This document shows, piece by piece, positions 49,810 to 59,495 of a stretch of 60,449 bases of DNA. Every line of letters starts with the position of its first letter. Position 1 is the first letter of the stretch. This DNA comes from VRUE01 sp036557525 (GTDB lineage: Bacteria > Actinomycetota > Thermoleophilia > Solirubrobacterales > 70-9), in assembly GCA_036557525.1 (NCBI GenBank), contig DATBHH010000047.1, positions 1 through 60,449 of the forward strand, in the 5' to 3' direction. The position numbers were made by a program, and so were the translations under genes. The notes under the pieces are model-generated. The model was given only the letters and a program-made list of their open reading frames with translations. It had not been told where the DNA came from and searched no databases.

Positions 49810-51639
49810 TTGAAGCTCCTCCGACTCGTCCTACTCGCCCTCGCCGTGGCCTGTGCCTTTCCCGCCGGGGCGTCGGCCCTCGAACTCGAAGTCAATACGA
49901 CAGAAGACACCGGGGACGGCGGCTGCTATCAGCCCGAAGAAGCCTGCACGCTCCGCGAGGCGATCATCATCGCCGACGCCAGCGAGGACGAAGAAGAATC
50001 GAGGATCACCTTCGGCGAAGGCGCAGAAGGGGTGATCAAGCCGGAATACCCGCTTCCGGAACTCAGACGGGGAATCGAAGTCGACGCGACGACGGCCCCG
50101 GGGTGGGAAGGCTCACCGGTCGTCGAACTCGACGGGAGTGAAACGACCTCCGAGAGCGGCACCGAAGGGCTTCGGGTCGCGGAAGGGGCCAGAGCGAAGA
50201 TCAGGGGCCTCGCGATCGGCGGATTCGGCCTCGGCATCTACTTCGAACACGGCTCCTCGGGGGAAGTTTGCGGCAACTACCTCGGCACCGATCTCACCGG
50301 CACCGAAGCGAGGCCGAACTTCGACGGCATCTGGATCGACGAAGAAGCCCGCAACGTCCAGGTCGGCCGCCTCTGCGGCGAAATCGGCGGCAACCTGGTT
50401 TCCGGCAACGAAGAGTGGGGAATCGTCGCCGCCGGAAAGGAAATCGAAATCGACCAGAACCTCGTCGGCACCGACGCCTCCGGCGAAGCCGCGCTGCCGA
50501 ACGGCCCGACGGAAGTCGAGGCGGAAGGCGGCGGTATCCGGGTCGGGCCCCATGCCGTCGAACTGACCGTCGGCGGGATCGACGAACTCGGTCTGCCCCA
50601 TAACGTCATCGCGTTCAATCGCGGCCCCGGCGTCCTGGTCGAAGGGGGGGCGGCCTTCGCGACGGTCCGCGAGAACTCGATCTTCTCGAACGAGGGGCTC
50701 GGGATCGAAAGCCCGGCGAGCACGGCGACCGCGGAAATCACCAGCGTTGGCCCGATCGAAAAAGGGACGACGATGGTGGCCGGCAAGGTGCAGGGGCTCC
50801 CGGACAGGGAGTACGACCTCGAGTTCTTCAGCAGCGAAGAATGCGACCCGTCCGGGTTCGGCGAGGGCCAATTCTTCGTCGGCGCCATCGGCGACGAAGT
50901 CGAAACCGACTCAGCGGGCTCGGCTGACTTCTCGGCGAAACTGCTGGCGTTGGTCCTGCCGGCGGCCCACTTCTTCACCCTGACCGCGACCGACAGGCCG
51001 CGGACCTCGACCTCGGAGTTCTCGAACTGCGTCTCGGCGCCGCCGGCGGCCGAAGAAGAAAGACAGCAGCTCCCCCCGCCCCCGCCCCCACTTCCGCCGA
51101 TCCCGACTCCCGTCAACGGCAAGAGCGTCACGATCGCGCCGAAATCGGGACGGGTCCTGGTCAAGGTCCCAGGCTCAAACAGATTCGTCCCGCTCAGCGG
51201 CCTCGCCTCAGTTCCGGTCGGCTCGATCATCGACGCGACGAACGGCCGGGTGACGCTGACCTCGGTCGACGCGAACGGGGTCACCCAGACCGCCGATTTC
51301 TACGAGGGTCGCTTCCAGGTGCTTCAGAGGGCGGGCGGCGCGCTGGTGACGCTACGACTGCGCGGCGGCGACTTCAGCTCCTGCCCGAAGCCCGGCGGAA
51401 GCAGCGCCCACGCCGCGAAGAAATCCGGCCGCAGGCTCTGGGGCTCCGGAAGCGGGCGCTTCCGCACCCAGGGCAACTTCGGCTCGGCCTCGGTCATGGG
51501 GACGATCTGGCTGACCGCCGACCAGTGCAACGGGACCTTCTTCAAGGTTCGCAGGGGGGTCGTGAAAGTCGCCGACTTCGTTCTCGACAGGACCATCTCA
51601 CTGGCCGCCGGGAGGAGTTACCTGGCGAAAAAGCCGTAG
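49810..51639 (+). CDS. Secreted CSLREA/beta-helix repeat protein
   Basis: TTG start (TTGAAG) ten bases after TAGGCT, predicted leaderless. The 609-residue protein has a signal peptide (VLLALAVACAFPAGASA), then the CSLREA-type motif (CTLREAIIIADAS) and a right-handed beta-helix (VCGNYLGTDLTG, NLVSGNEEWGIV, NLVGTDASG, NVIAFNRGPGVLV). A Pro-rich linker (LPPPPPPLPPIPTP) and a C-terminal beta domain follow. Such proteins are extracellular and cell-wall linked; function unknown. Glu is almost always GAA here, unlike the GAG use in the stress island. Confidence 0.88.
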   Translation: MKLLRLVLLALAVACAFPAGASALELEVNTTEDTGDGGCYQPEEACTLREAIIIADASEDEEESRITFGEGAEGVIKPEYPLPELRRGIEVDATTAPGWEGSPVVELDGSETTSESGTEGLRVAEGARAKIRGLAIGGFGLGIYFEHGSSGEVCGNYLGTDLTGTEARPNFDGIWIDEEARNVQVGRLCGEIGGNLVSGNEEWGIVAAGKEIEIDQNLVGTDASGEAALPNGPTEVEAEGGGIRVGPHAVELTVGGIDELGLPHNVIAFNRGPGVLVEGGAAFATVRENSIFSNEGLGIESPASTATAEITSVGPIEKGTTMVAGKVQGLPDREYDLEFFSSEECDPSGFGEGQFFVGAIGDEVETDSAGSADFSAKLLALVLPAAHFFTLTATDRPRTSTSEFSNCVSAPPAAEEERQQLPPPPPPLPPIPTPVNGKSVTIAPKSGRVLVKVPGSNRFVPLSGLASVPVGSIIDATNGRVTLTSVDANGVTQTADFYEGRFQVLQRAGGALVTLRLRGGDFSSCPKPGGSSAHAAKKSGRRLWGSGSGRFRTQGNFGSASVMGTIWLTADQCNGTFFKVRRGVVKVADFVLDRTISLAAGRSYLAKKP

Positions 51640-51690
51640 GTCCAAAACGCTTGCGCGGTTCGCGGTTCCGCCGTACCTTCTCTCCTTGCC

Positions 51691-54600
51691 TTGAAGCTGG
51701 ATCATCTGCTCGTAGCCGTTTCCGTGCTGGTCCTGGCCACCGGGTGGGCGGCTGCGAGGGCGGATGCCGCCGAAACCGTGATCGGCTTCGATGACCAGCC
51801 GACCGGCGCCACCATCGCCAACCAGTACGCCAGCCAGGGGGTCACGTTCGACGTCGAGCCGAGCGGTCCGGCCGAACTGCACCCCCGGATCGTCGAACCA
51901 CCAAGCGGCGAGCCCCATTCCTCGCCGAAGGTGCTCGACGTGAGTCAGAAGTGCGGCAGCGAGTTCGCCGAAGCGCACATGTGGGCCCGCTTCGCCGCCG
52001 GCCGCGACTATGCCCGCATCTACGTCGGAAACGTGGAACCGACGGAAGGTCACACGGCCGCGATCGTCCTCCAGGGCTACGACCTCGGCGGCAACGCGAT
52101 ACCAGCCGCGAAGGACACCGAGAGCATCGCCGGGAAAGGGGTCGACACCAGCCTCGAAGTCTCGGACTCCGAATCCAACATCAGCTACCTCGAGCTGGCG
52201 GGCGCAACGACCTGTCACGTCGCAGTCGACGACCTTGCCTTCGAATCGGTGCCGAGCACGATCCCGCCCGATTTCGGCCTCTCGGCACCCAGCCTCGCGA
52301 CGACCCTGACCCCCGGGGGCTCGGCGAGCGTGCCGCTGGTCCTGCACCGGAACTCGACCTCCACCGGGCCGATCAGCTTCGCGGTGAGTGGGCTGCCGCC
52401 GGGGGTGAGCGCAAACGTCAGCCCCAATCCGAGCAGCGGCCCGGATGGCAGCGCGCTCAGCCTTGGCCTCAGCGTTGCATCCAACGCACCGCCGGTCTCG
52501 AACAGCGTCGTCACCGTCGAGGGCATGCCCAGCCCGGGCGCGGGCCAGCTCGATCGTTCCGTGAAAGTCCCGGTCTCGGTGGCGGGCAACTACGACCTGC
52601 GGGCGCAGGGGCTCGAAGTGACGCAGGGGATTCAGCGCGAAGGCGAACTGAAGCCGAGCGGCAGCGACGAGTCGGGCGCCAGCTACGACGGGGTCGACCT
52701 GATCTCCCACAAGCGGACCGCGGTGCGCTTCTTCGCCGACGCCCACGGTCAGATCGCGTCCGGGATCAAGGAAGTCGGAGCCCTTCTCTACGGCTTCAGG
52801 GACGGGCGCGAACTGCCCGGCAGCCCGCTCCGGCCCGACTACGGCCCGCCCTCGACCAGGGTCGGGGGCCCGGGGTTGACGAGCATTCAGGAGAACAACC
52901 CCGCCCCGGTCCTCGAACCCGAGCGGACGAGCAACGAACACGCCTACACCTTCACCCTGCCCGTGTCCTGGACCTCGGGAACGATCAGCGTGCGCGGGCG
53001 TGTCTTCCAGGAACCCGGATTCCCGCAGCCGGGACGTCGGCCCGAGTGCTCGACGGCCGAATGCAGCGGCAACAACAGCTTCACCGTCAAGGGCGTCGGC
53101 TTTCACGACACGAAGACGGTCGAGCTCGACACCGTTGCGCTGGAGACGAACGGCGAACTGCCGGTTGCCGCCAGCGTCGCCACCGAAGACGCAAGACTGG
53201 TGGCGCCACTGGCCGACCCCGGCTGGAACCCCCGCAACCCCAACGATGGCTTCACGGTGCTGCCCTACCAGGGAATCGTCGACGTCAGCGACATCGTCAA
53301 CGACAACAGCAGAGGTGAAACCGACAAGGGGTCGGCCGTCCACGGTCGGGTGAGGGGATGGGCGGCGGGCATGGGCTATCCGAACTTCTCGACGATCGGC
53401 ATCGGGATCGGCGGGTTTCGCGGCGTCACCGGAGACGGCGGCATCGAAAGCGGATTCGAAAGCGCCTTCGGCACCTTCGGGAACATCGCCGCGGTCGGCT
53501 TGAATCCAGCGAACCCTCGCGAAAACCGGCCGCTGACCGGAGTCGCCCATGAGATCTTTCACCAGTTCGGCCTCGACCACGCGAGCGGAGAATGCGGCGG
53601 CGGCGAAGAAAACCAGAGCTGGACGCCGTGGCCGCTGAAGCAGGGTGAGACCCACGCCTCGGAGGCGGCCGTGCTGGGCGTTCCGAGCGGAGACCCCGAC
53701 TCGACCGAAGGGTTCGGCCAGCTGCTGGGGATCGGGTTGAGGATGGACTCCTACCCGTACCGGATAGTGGCCGACGGCGTCAGCTGGGCGCAGAACATGG
53801 ATCTGATGTCCTACTGCGCGAAGAACACGGGGGGTTTCGTCGGCGGCGACCCGGGTGTCTGGGTCTCGCCGATCAACTGGGAGGCCGTCTACCGAGCGTT
53901 CGCCACGAGCGGCGGCGCGCAGTCATCCCGTTCGGCAAGGGGCGGGGCGCGTCGGCGCAGTGTCCGCATCAACCGCAAACGCCTGCGCGTGACGGGCTAT
54001 CTGACGGGATCGAGCTTCAGCTTTGCCAGCGTCGGTCCGCAGGTCGGGCCGCCGCAGAAGGCCGGAGCCTCGGACTTCACGCTGCTCGCGCGAGGCCGCC
54101 GAGGCCAGGTCCTGCACAGCGTCGCGATGGCGGCGCAGCGCCTCCACCAGGACCAGGTCGCCGCGCTGCTGGAGCTCTCCGCGGAAGTCCCCAGCGCTGG
54201 CGTCGAGAGCGTCGAAGTGCTGAACAACGGCGTCGCGATCGCGAAGCGCGAGCGCCCCGCGCGCCGGCCCAAGGTGCGGGTCCTGGCACCGCGGCGGGGA
54301 TCGGTGGTCGGAGGTCGGGGCGCCGTGGCGGTGAGGTGGAGGACCGCCGGCGGCGGCGGCAGGGACCGCACCGCGTCGGTCGACTTCTCAACCGATGGAG
54401 GGCGGACCTGGCGGGCGGTCTACGTCGGGCCGGACCGCGGCCGGGCGAGCATCCCCGGGAGCTATCTCGCGGCGGCCCGCCGCGCACGGCTCCGGGTGCG
54501 GGTCAACGACGGCTTCGACGAAGCGGTCGCGACCTCGGCCATCTTCACCAGCCGCGCTGCGCCCCCGCTCGTGACGATCGCCAGGACCCCCGGCGCGCTC

Positions 54601-55083
54601 CCCGGAGACGCGCGCCTGCAGCTGTCGGGGCAGGCCTTCCAGGCGGGCCCGACGGCGCTCAGGGGGAAGAGGCTGCGCTGGTTCGACGGCTTGGTTCCGC
54701 TCGGCAGCGGGACGGAGATCATGGCCGGTCCGTTCCCTCCGGGGAAGAACCACATTCGGCTCGTCGCTCACGGGATCGGTGGATCGACCTCCACGACCGG
54801 GGTGACCGTCAGGGTCAAGCCCGTCCGGCTTCCGTTCCTGCGGCTCTCGATTTCCAGGAAGGCTCCGCCGAGGGCGAGGAGGATCGTGATCCGGGCACGC
54901 TCGGCGGTGCCGGCGCTTCTGACCGTCAACGGGAGCAGGCACAAGCTTGGGAAGAAGAGCAGGAAGCTGCACGTCGCGATCCGACCGCGACGGCGTTCAT
55001 GGCTCCACCTGGAGGTGACGGCGGGCGGGGTCCGGACGGCGTTCGCCGCGCTCGTCAGGAGGGCCGGCGGCTCGGTCGGCTGA
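51691..55083 (+). CDS. Large secreted metzincin-like zinc protease
   Basis: A 1130-residue protein starting at TTG 51691 (eleven bases after TACCTT). It has a signal peptide (LVAVSVLVLATGWAAARADA), an N-terminal jelly-roll-like domain, an Ig-like stretch (DFGLSAPSLATTLTPGGSAS) and a metallopeptidase domain with H620-E-I-F-H624-Q-F-G-L-D-H630, the full HExxHxxGxxH zinc signature, followed by a Met-turn candidate at M706 (DLMSYC). The C-terminal third has further beta-sandwich modules (GARRRSVRINRKRLRV, GGGGRDRTASVDFSTDGGR). Likely degrades protein outside the cell. No close family name is offered. Confidence 0.85.
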   Translation: MKLDHLLVAVSVLVLATGWAAARADAAETVIGFDDQPTGATIANQYASQGVTFDVEPSGPAELHPRIVEPPSGEPHSSPKVLDVSQKCGSEFAEAHMWARFAAGRDYARIYVGNVEPTEGHTAAIVLQGYDLGGNAIPAAKDTESIAGKGVDTSLEVSDSESNISYLELAGATTCHVAVDDLAFESVPSTIPPDFGLSAPSLATTLTPGGSASVPLVLHRNSTSTGPISFAVSGLPPGVSANVSPNPSSGPDGSALSLGLSVASNAPPVSNSVVTVEGMPSPGAGQLDRSVKVPVSVAGNYDLRAQGLEVTQGIQREGELKPSGSDESGASYDGVDLISHKRTAVRFFADAHGQIASGIKEVGALLYGFRDGRELPGSPLRPDYGPPSTRVGGPGLTSIQENNPAPVLEPERTSNEHAYTFTLPVSWTSGTISVRGRVFQEPGFPQPGRRPECSTAECSGNNSFTVKGVGFHDTKTVELDTVALETNGELPVAASVATEDARLVAPLADPGWNPRNPNDGFTVLPYQGIVDVSDIVNDNSRGETDKGSAVHGRVRGWAAGMGYPNFSTIGIGIGGFRGVTGDGGIESGFESAFGTFGNIAAVGLNPANPRENRPLTGVAHEIFHQFGLDHASGECGGGEENQSWTPWPLKQGETHASEAAVLGVPSGDPDSTEGFGQLLGIGLRMDSYPYRIVADGVSWAQNMDLMSYCAKNTGGFVGGDPGVWVSPINWEAVYRAFATSGGAQSSRSARGGARRRSVRINRKRLRVTGYLTGSSFSFASVGPQVGPPQKAGASDFTLLARGRRGQVLHSVAMAAQRLHQDQVAALLELSAEVPSAGVESVEVLNNGVAIAKRERPARRPKVRVLAPRRGSVVGGRGAVAVRWRTAGGGGRDRTASVDFSTDGGRTWRAVYVGPDRGRASIPGSYLAAARRARLRVRVNDGFDEAVATSAIFTSRAAPPLVTIARTPGALPGDARLQLSGQAFQAGPTALRGKRLRWFDGLVPLGSGTEIMAGPFPPGKNHIRLVAHGIGGSTSTTGVTVRVKPVRLPFLRLSISRKAPPRARRIVIRARSAVPALLTVNGSRHKLGKKSRKLHVAIRPRRRSWLHLEVTAGGVRTAFAALVRRAGGSVG

Positions 55084-55144
55084 CGCGCTCTCGGCATCCG
55101 GGATTCGTCCAAACCCGGCCCGAAACCTAAAGAGATTCGACCAT

Positions 55145-56776
55145 ATGCCGAAAACTCGGTACGGTCCGAACCTCTCCCACCGTCTCGTCCCCATGGCCAT
55201 CCCCCAGTCGACAGCGAGCGCGAAGAAACCGAAAGGGCGGCACCGCAGGCACCGGCGGCATGTCTGGAAGGAGAAGCACTACCGCTGGGTCGAAACCCCG
55301 GACGGCGACTGGCGGATCGAATCTTTCATCGTCCGCTACAAACACAAACCGCCTCGCCACCACTATCGCGGGCCGGGCCCCAAGCCGCCGAAACGGGTCC
55401 GCGTCGCCCCGGTCGTCGTCAACGCCGACCCGCGCCCGGCCGGCGCCTACCAGGGCCCGTTCGGCCGTGACCAGGCGGTGCGCCTGCTCGACCGGGCGGG
55501 GTTCGGCGCGATCCCCGGCCAGGCCGAGCAGCTCGCCTCGCTGGGCCTCGTCGGCGCCGTCCAGTCGCTGACGCGGCCGAGCGGCTCGGCGACGCTGACC
55601 GGCCCCGCGCCCGTCGACGACCAGGGCGACCCGATCGCTCCAGCCGACGCCTGGGGCCACGACCACCTCTGGTGGCTCGACCGGATGATCCGGACCAGTC
55701 AGCCGCTGGTCGAGCGGATGGCCCTGGTCCTCCACGACTGGTTTGCGACCTCGAACGCGAGTGTCTCGACCGCGCAGCAGATGATCGACCAGTCGAACCT
55801 CTTCCGCTCCGCCTGCTTCGGCTCGTTCCTCGACCTCTTCATGGCGGTCACGGTCGACCCGGCGATGCTCCAGTGGCTCAACGGCAACGAAAACCACAAG
55901 CAGGCCCCGAACGAGAACTACGGCCGCGAGATGATGGAGCTGTTCTCGCTCGGCGCCGACCGCGGCGCCTACACGGAGGACGACATCCGCGAACAGGCGC
56001 GATCGCTGACCGGTTGGCGCAACGACTACGGGGAACTCGGCGCCTACAACTTCCGCTTCGACCCGAAACGCCACGACACCGGCACTAAGACCGTCTTCGG
56101 CCGAAGTGGCAAGTGGGAATGGCGCGACGCCTGCCGCCTCTGCGTCGAAAACCCCCTCCACCCCTCGTTCTTCGTCGAAAAGCTCTGGAGCTACTTCGTC
56201 CCCCAGCCGCCGTCGGAACCGACCCGCGACACGCTGATGACCACCTACCGCGGCTCGGGCTGGGAGATCCGCCCGGTGCTCGAGGAAATCCTGATGAGCC
56301 CGGACCTCTACCAGGGTCCGCCGATGGTGAAGCCCCCGGTCGTCCACCTCGCCTGGATGCTGCGAAAGCTCAGCCGCGGCATCGACACCGAAGCCTGGAT
56401 CTGGCTCTGCGACCAGGCGGGGCAGCTGCTGTTCTGGCCGCCGAACGTCTCCGGCTGGGACGACACGCGCTGGCTCGACACTTCGCGGATGCGGGCGCGC
56501 TGGAACATGGTCGACTACGCCCTCGACGGCACCTCGGTCGACGCCTGGGGCTCGGAATACAGCACCACCGAGACTCCTGAGGAAGCGCTCTCGCGGGCAC
56601 TCGCCTCATGGCGGAATCCGACCCTTCGCGACGAACACCGGAACGAGCTCCTCGACTTCGGCCGCCGCGTCGAGGGCCTGGCGGTTGCCGACTGGCAGCA
56701 GGGCCCGTACCGGGCGCTGCGCCAGAACGCCCTCCTGCAGCTGATCGGCATCAGCCCCGACGTGATCCTGCAATGA
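55145..56776 (+). CDS. DUF1800 family protein
   Basis: A 543-residue DUF1800 protein (motifs AVRLLDRAGFGA, WWLDRMIRTSQPLVERMAL, HDWFATSN, ENYGREMMELFSLG and PPNVSGWDD). The N-terminal 60 residues are extremely basic (GRHRRHRRHVWKEKHYRW) and lack a normal signal peptide; export may rely on its partner. DUF1800 and DUF1501 proteins are nearly always adjacent. The function of the pair is unknown, though envelope location is general. Confidence 0.88.
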   Translation: MPKTRYGPNLSHRLVPMAIPQSTASAKKPKGRHRRHRRHVWKEKHYRWVETPDGDWRIESFIVRYKHKPPRHHYRGPGPKPPKRVRVAPVVVNADPRPAGAYQGPFGRDQAVRLLDRAGFGAIPGQAEQLASLGLVGAVQSLTRPSGSATLTGPAPVDDQGDPIAPADAWGHDHLWWLDRMIRTSQPLVERMALVLHDWFATSNASVSTAQQMIDQSNLFRSACFGSFLDLFMAVTVDPAMLQWLNGNENHKQAPNENYGREMMELFSLGADRGAYTEDDIREQARSLTGWRNDYGELGAYNFRFDPKRHDTGTKTVFGRSGKWEWRDACRLCVENPLHPSFFVEKLWSYFVPQPPSEPTRDTLMTTYRGSGWEIRPVLEEILMSPDLYQGPPMVKPPVVHLAWMLRKLSRGIDTEAWIWLCDQAGQLLFWPPNVSGWDDTRWLDTSRMRARWNMVDYALDGTSVDAWGSEYSTTETPEEALSRALASWRNPTLRDEHRNELLDFGRRVEGLAVADWQQGPYRALRQNALLQLIGISPDVILQ

Positions 56777-56788
56777 GGGGAGCCTGAG

Positions 56789-58138
56789 ATGCACAACTGC
56801 TGCAGCAACTACACCCGCTCCCAGCTCCTGCGATCGGCCGCGGCCGAGGCCGGGAAGGGCCTGCCCTCGATCGAGCCCGGGATGCCGACGCCGGCAGGAA
56901 CCGGCCTCTCGCGCCGCAGCTTCCTATCCTGGAGCGCCGGCCTCGCGCTCTCCGTCTACGGGGCCTCGAAGATCCCGCTCGCGGCGTTCGAAGAGGGGAT
57001 CGCGGAGGCGGCGCAGAGCGACAAGATTCTCGTCTCGGTCTTCTTCGACGGCGGCATCGACGCGCTCAGCGTCCTCGCCCCGGTCGGCGACCCTCGCTAC
57101 GCCCAGCTGCGGCCGAACCTGGCGCTATCGCCCGAAGCGGGGACCGAATTCACCGAGGACCCGACCCTGCGCTGGCACCCCGCGGCCGAAGGGCTGTCGA
57201 CCCTGCACGCCGAGGGCAAGGTCAGCGTCTTCCCGGCGATCGGGTACGAACACCCGGACCAGTCGCATTTCACGTCGCGGCACTATTACGAGATCGGCGA
57301 GCTCGAGATCGGTTTCCGGACCGGCTGGCTCGGCCGCTACCTCGACCTCGTCGGAACCGATGACAACCCGCTCCAGGGGCTCTCGATGGACGGCCGGCTC
57401 TCGCCGATGATCGCGACCGCCGACAAGCCGGTCGCGGCGATCGACAGCGTCGACGGCTACGACCTCTGGTCCCCGGTCGGCGAACCCGTCTCGGGCGAGA
57501 TGTTCAAGAGCTTCGCCAAGTTCGGGTCGCTGCCGGTCGACTCGCCCGGTCTCGGCCAGGTGCGGCGGGCGACGACCCAGACCGAGAAGCTGCGCCAGGA
57601 CCTCGGCGGGGTCGGCGACTTCTCCAGCCCGGTGACCTACCCGGAAACCGACTTCGGCCACAAACTGGCGGGGCTCGCCGCCTACCTCGCGCTCGGGCTG
57701 CCGCTCAACGTGGTGACGATCAGCGCCGTCGGCGGCTACGACACTCATGCCGACGAGGCGGGCGACCTCGACCGCAACCTGCGTGAGACCTGCGAAGGGC
57801 TGCTCGCGTTCCAGCGCGACCTCGAGGCGCGCGGCCTCGCCGACCGGGTCCTGGTCGAGATGTGGAGCGAGTTCGGCCGGCGGCCGGAGGAGAACGGCTC
57901 GGCCGGAACCGACCATGGCGCCGCCGGCTGCGCCTTCGTGGTCGGGTCGCAGGCCAAGGGCGAGATGGTCGGCGAATTCCCCGGCCTGGCGACGCTCGAC
58001 GCCCAGGACAATCTCCGGTCGACGAGCGACTTCAGGGCGATGTACTGCTCGCTGCTCGAGCAGTGGCTCGGGCAGGACGCGGATCCGATCATCCCCGGCG
58101 CCTCCGGCTTCGCGCGGCCGGCGCTGGTGAAGGCGTGA
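56789..58138 (+). CDS. DUF1501 family protein, Tat-exported
   Basis: A 449-residue protein of the DUF1501 (alkaline phosphatase/sulfatase-like) family: ILVSVFFDGGIDALS near the N-terminus, VGGYDTHADEA, VLVEMWSEFGRRPEENGS and GTDHGAAGCAFVVG. The twin-arginine signal LSRRSFLSWSAGLALSVYGA is at residues ~40-60; CCSNYTRS at the very start is unusual. It follows the DUF1800 gene by 12 bases and overlaps the cupredoxin gene by four bases, so all three are one operon. Confidence 0.9.
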   Translation: MHNCCSNYTRSQLLRSAAAEAGKGLPSIEPGMPTPAGTGLSRRSFLSWSAGLALSVYGASKIPLAAFEEGIAEAAQSDKILVSVFFDGGIDALSVLAPVGDPRYAQLRPNLALSPEAGTEFTEDPTLRWHPAAEGLSTLHAEGKVSVFPAIGYEHPDQSHFTSRHYYEIGELEIGFRTGWLGRYLDLVGTDDNPLQGLSMDGRLSPMIATADKPVAAIDSVDGYDLWSPVGEPVSGEMFKSFAKFGSLPVDSPGLGQVRRATTQTEKLRQDLGGVGDFSSPVTYPETDFGHKLAGLAAYLALGLPLNVVTISAVGGYDTHADEAGDLDRNLRETCEGLLAFQRDLEARGLADRVLVEMWSEFGRRPEENGSAGTDHGAAGCAFVVGSQAKGEMVGEFPGLATLDAQDNLRSTSDFRAMYCSLLEQWLGQDADPIIPGASGFARPALVKA

Positions 58139-58710
58139 GGAGGGCGGCGGTCGCGATCGGCGCGCTGGCGCTGGCGGCGTTCATCGCCGGCCCCCTCCCG
58201 GGCGCGGCGAGTCGCGACGACGCCCTGTCCTCGGTCCCCTGCACCTGGAAGCGCCACTCGAAGCGGGTCGTCAGGCACGTCCGGCGGCACGGCAGGGTGC
58301 GGCGGGTCGTCCGGATCAAACACTGGTGGACGTGCGCTCGCCCGCCGGCACCGCCCGGGCTCGGCGGCGGCGCGCCGACCGCGCCGGGAGCCGGCCAGCA
58401 GCCGAGCGAAGAAGGGCCGACCGTCGGCAGGCTCGGCGTCAAGGCCTCCGAGTACAAATTCGTCCTCTCGCGCCCGAGCCTTCAGGCGGGGGAAGCGATC
58501 GTCGAGCTCGACAACCAGGGCGAAGATCCCCACAACCTGAACCTCCAGCTCGCCGACGGGGAAGGGCCCGAATACCACGTCGGCGAAGTCGGCTCCCAGA
58601 AACGGACCAGCCAGCGCTTCACGCTGCCGGCCGGGACCTACCGGCTCTGGTGCAGCATCCCGGGCCACGAAGAACTGGGGATGAAGGCGACGCTGACGGT
58701 CACCCCCTGA
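58135..58710 (+). CDS. Secreted cupredoxin-like protein
   Basis: GTG 58135 overlaps the previous stop. The 191-residue protein starts with a signal peptide (VRRAAVAIGALALAAFIAG) and a Cys-flanked Arg/His/Lys-rich segment (WKRHSKRVVRHVRRHGRVRR). The C-terminal domain is a blue-copper fold with ligands H133 (DPHNLNLQ), C173 and H178 (WCSIPGHEE) and M183 (GMKATLTV). It probably transfers electrons in the envelope to or from the DUF1501/DUF1800 pair; the partner is inference. Confidence 0.85.
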   Translation: MRRAAVAIGALALAAFIAGPLPGAASRDDALSSVPCTWKRHSKRVVRHVRRHGRVRRVVRIKHWWTCARPPAPPGLGGGAPTAPGAGQQPSEEGPTVGRLGVKASEYKFVLSRPSLQAGEAIVELDNQGEDPHNLNLQLADGEGPEYHVGEVGSQKRTSQRFTLPAGTYRLWCSIPGHEELGMKATLTVTP

Positions 58711-58713
58711 GGG

Positions 58714-59442
58714 TCAGCGCAGCTCCCCCGCCTCGCAGTTTTCCGAGCGCCCCCAGCCCGGCAGCCCGTCGCAGTGGTCGTAGCCGCCGCCGCCGTAGAG
58801 GCGGTCGGGGCTCGGCCCGCCGAACAGGCGGTCGTCGCCGCCTTCGCCGTGGCAGCCGTCCTCGCCGGCGCCCATCCGGCAGACGTCGTTGCCCGGCCCG
58901 CCCCAGCATCCGTCGCTGCCGGCGCCGGTATGGCAGTAGTCGTCGCCGGCGCCGCCGACGCAGTCGCTGTTCTTGTTGCCGGTGATGCAGATGTCGCGCG
59001 AGGGCCCGCCGACGCAGCGGTTGCGCCGCGAGCCTTCCGAGTAGCAGGTGTCGGGCTCGCCGTTGCCGATGAACTTGTCGGAGCCGGCACCGAGATACGC
59101 GGTGAGAGGGACCGGCATCCTGTTCAGAACCCGGACGAGGTCGCCGGAGGGGCCCATCCGGACGACGATCGAGCCGACGTCGCGCAGCGGGCAGGAGGCG
59201 GCCATCCGGTGGCGCGTGAAGTGGCAGCCGCGCGGGTGGGCGCGCGCCATGTATCCCTGCACGACCAGCCGCCTGCCCTTCACCTGTAGTTCGAGGGTCG
59301 AGCCCGAGTTGGCGCCGTGAACGACGATCTGACCCTCCGGGACCGCGCTCCCGGCCCCCACACCGAGGACGAGCGCAAACGAGCACGCTGTCGCCACGGC
59401 CAGGGACCGCGCTCCACCCTTAACCCCCGTCAGCGCTTGCAT
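58714..59442 (-). CDS. Secreted RTX-like protein with Cys-laced repeats
   Basis: A 242-residue protein with a signal peptide (SLAVATACSFALVLGVGAGS), an N-terminal beta domain and a C-terminal run of glycine/aspartate repeats of the GGxGxDxC kind (GGPSRDICITG, GGAGDDYCHTG, GGPGNDVCRMG, GGDDRLFGG). RTX calcium-binding nonapeptides lack cysteine; here most turns carry one, which may lock the solenoid by disulphides. ATG 59442 follows CATAAT by seven bases. Confidence 0.82.
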   Translation of the reverse strand: MQALTGVKGGARSLAVATACSFALVLGVGAGSAVPEGQIVVHGANSGSTLELQVKGRRLVVQGYMARAHPRGCHFTRHRMAASCPLRDVGSIVVRMGPSGDLVRVLNRMPVPLTAYLGAGSDKFIGNGEPDTCYSEGSRRNRCVGGPSRDICITGNKNSDCVGGAGDDYCHTGAGSDGCWGGPGNDVCRMGAGEDGCHGEGGDDRLFGGPSPDRLYGGGGYDHCDGLPGWGRSENCEAGELR

Positions 59443-59495
59443 ACCAAGAATTATGGAGAGGGTAATTGATCCGGCAGTCGCCTGCAGAGCCGAAT

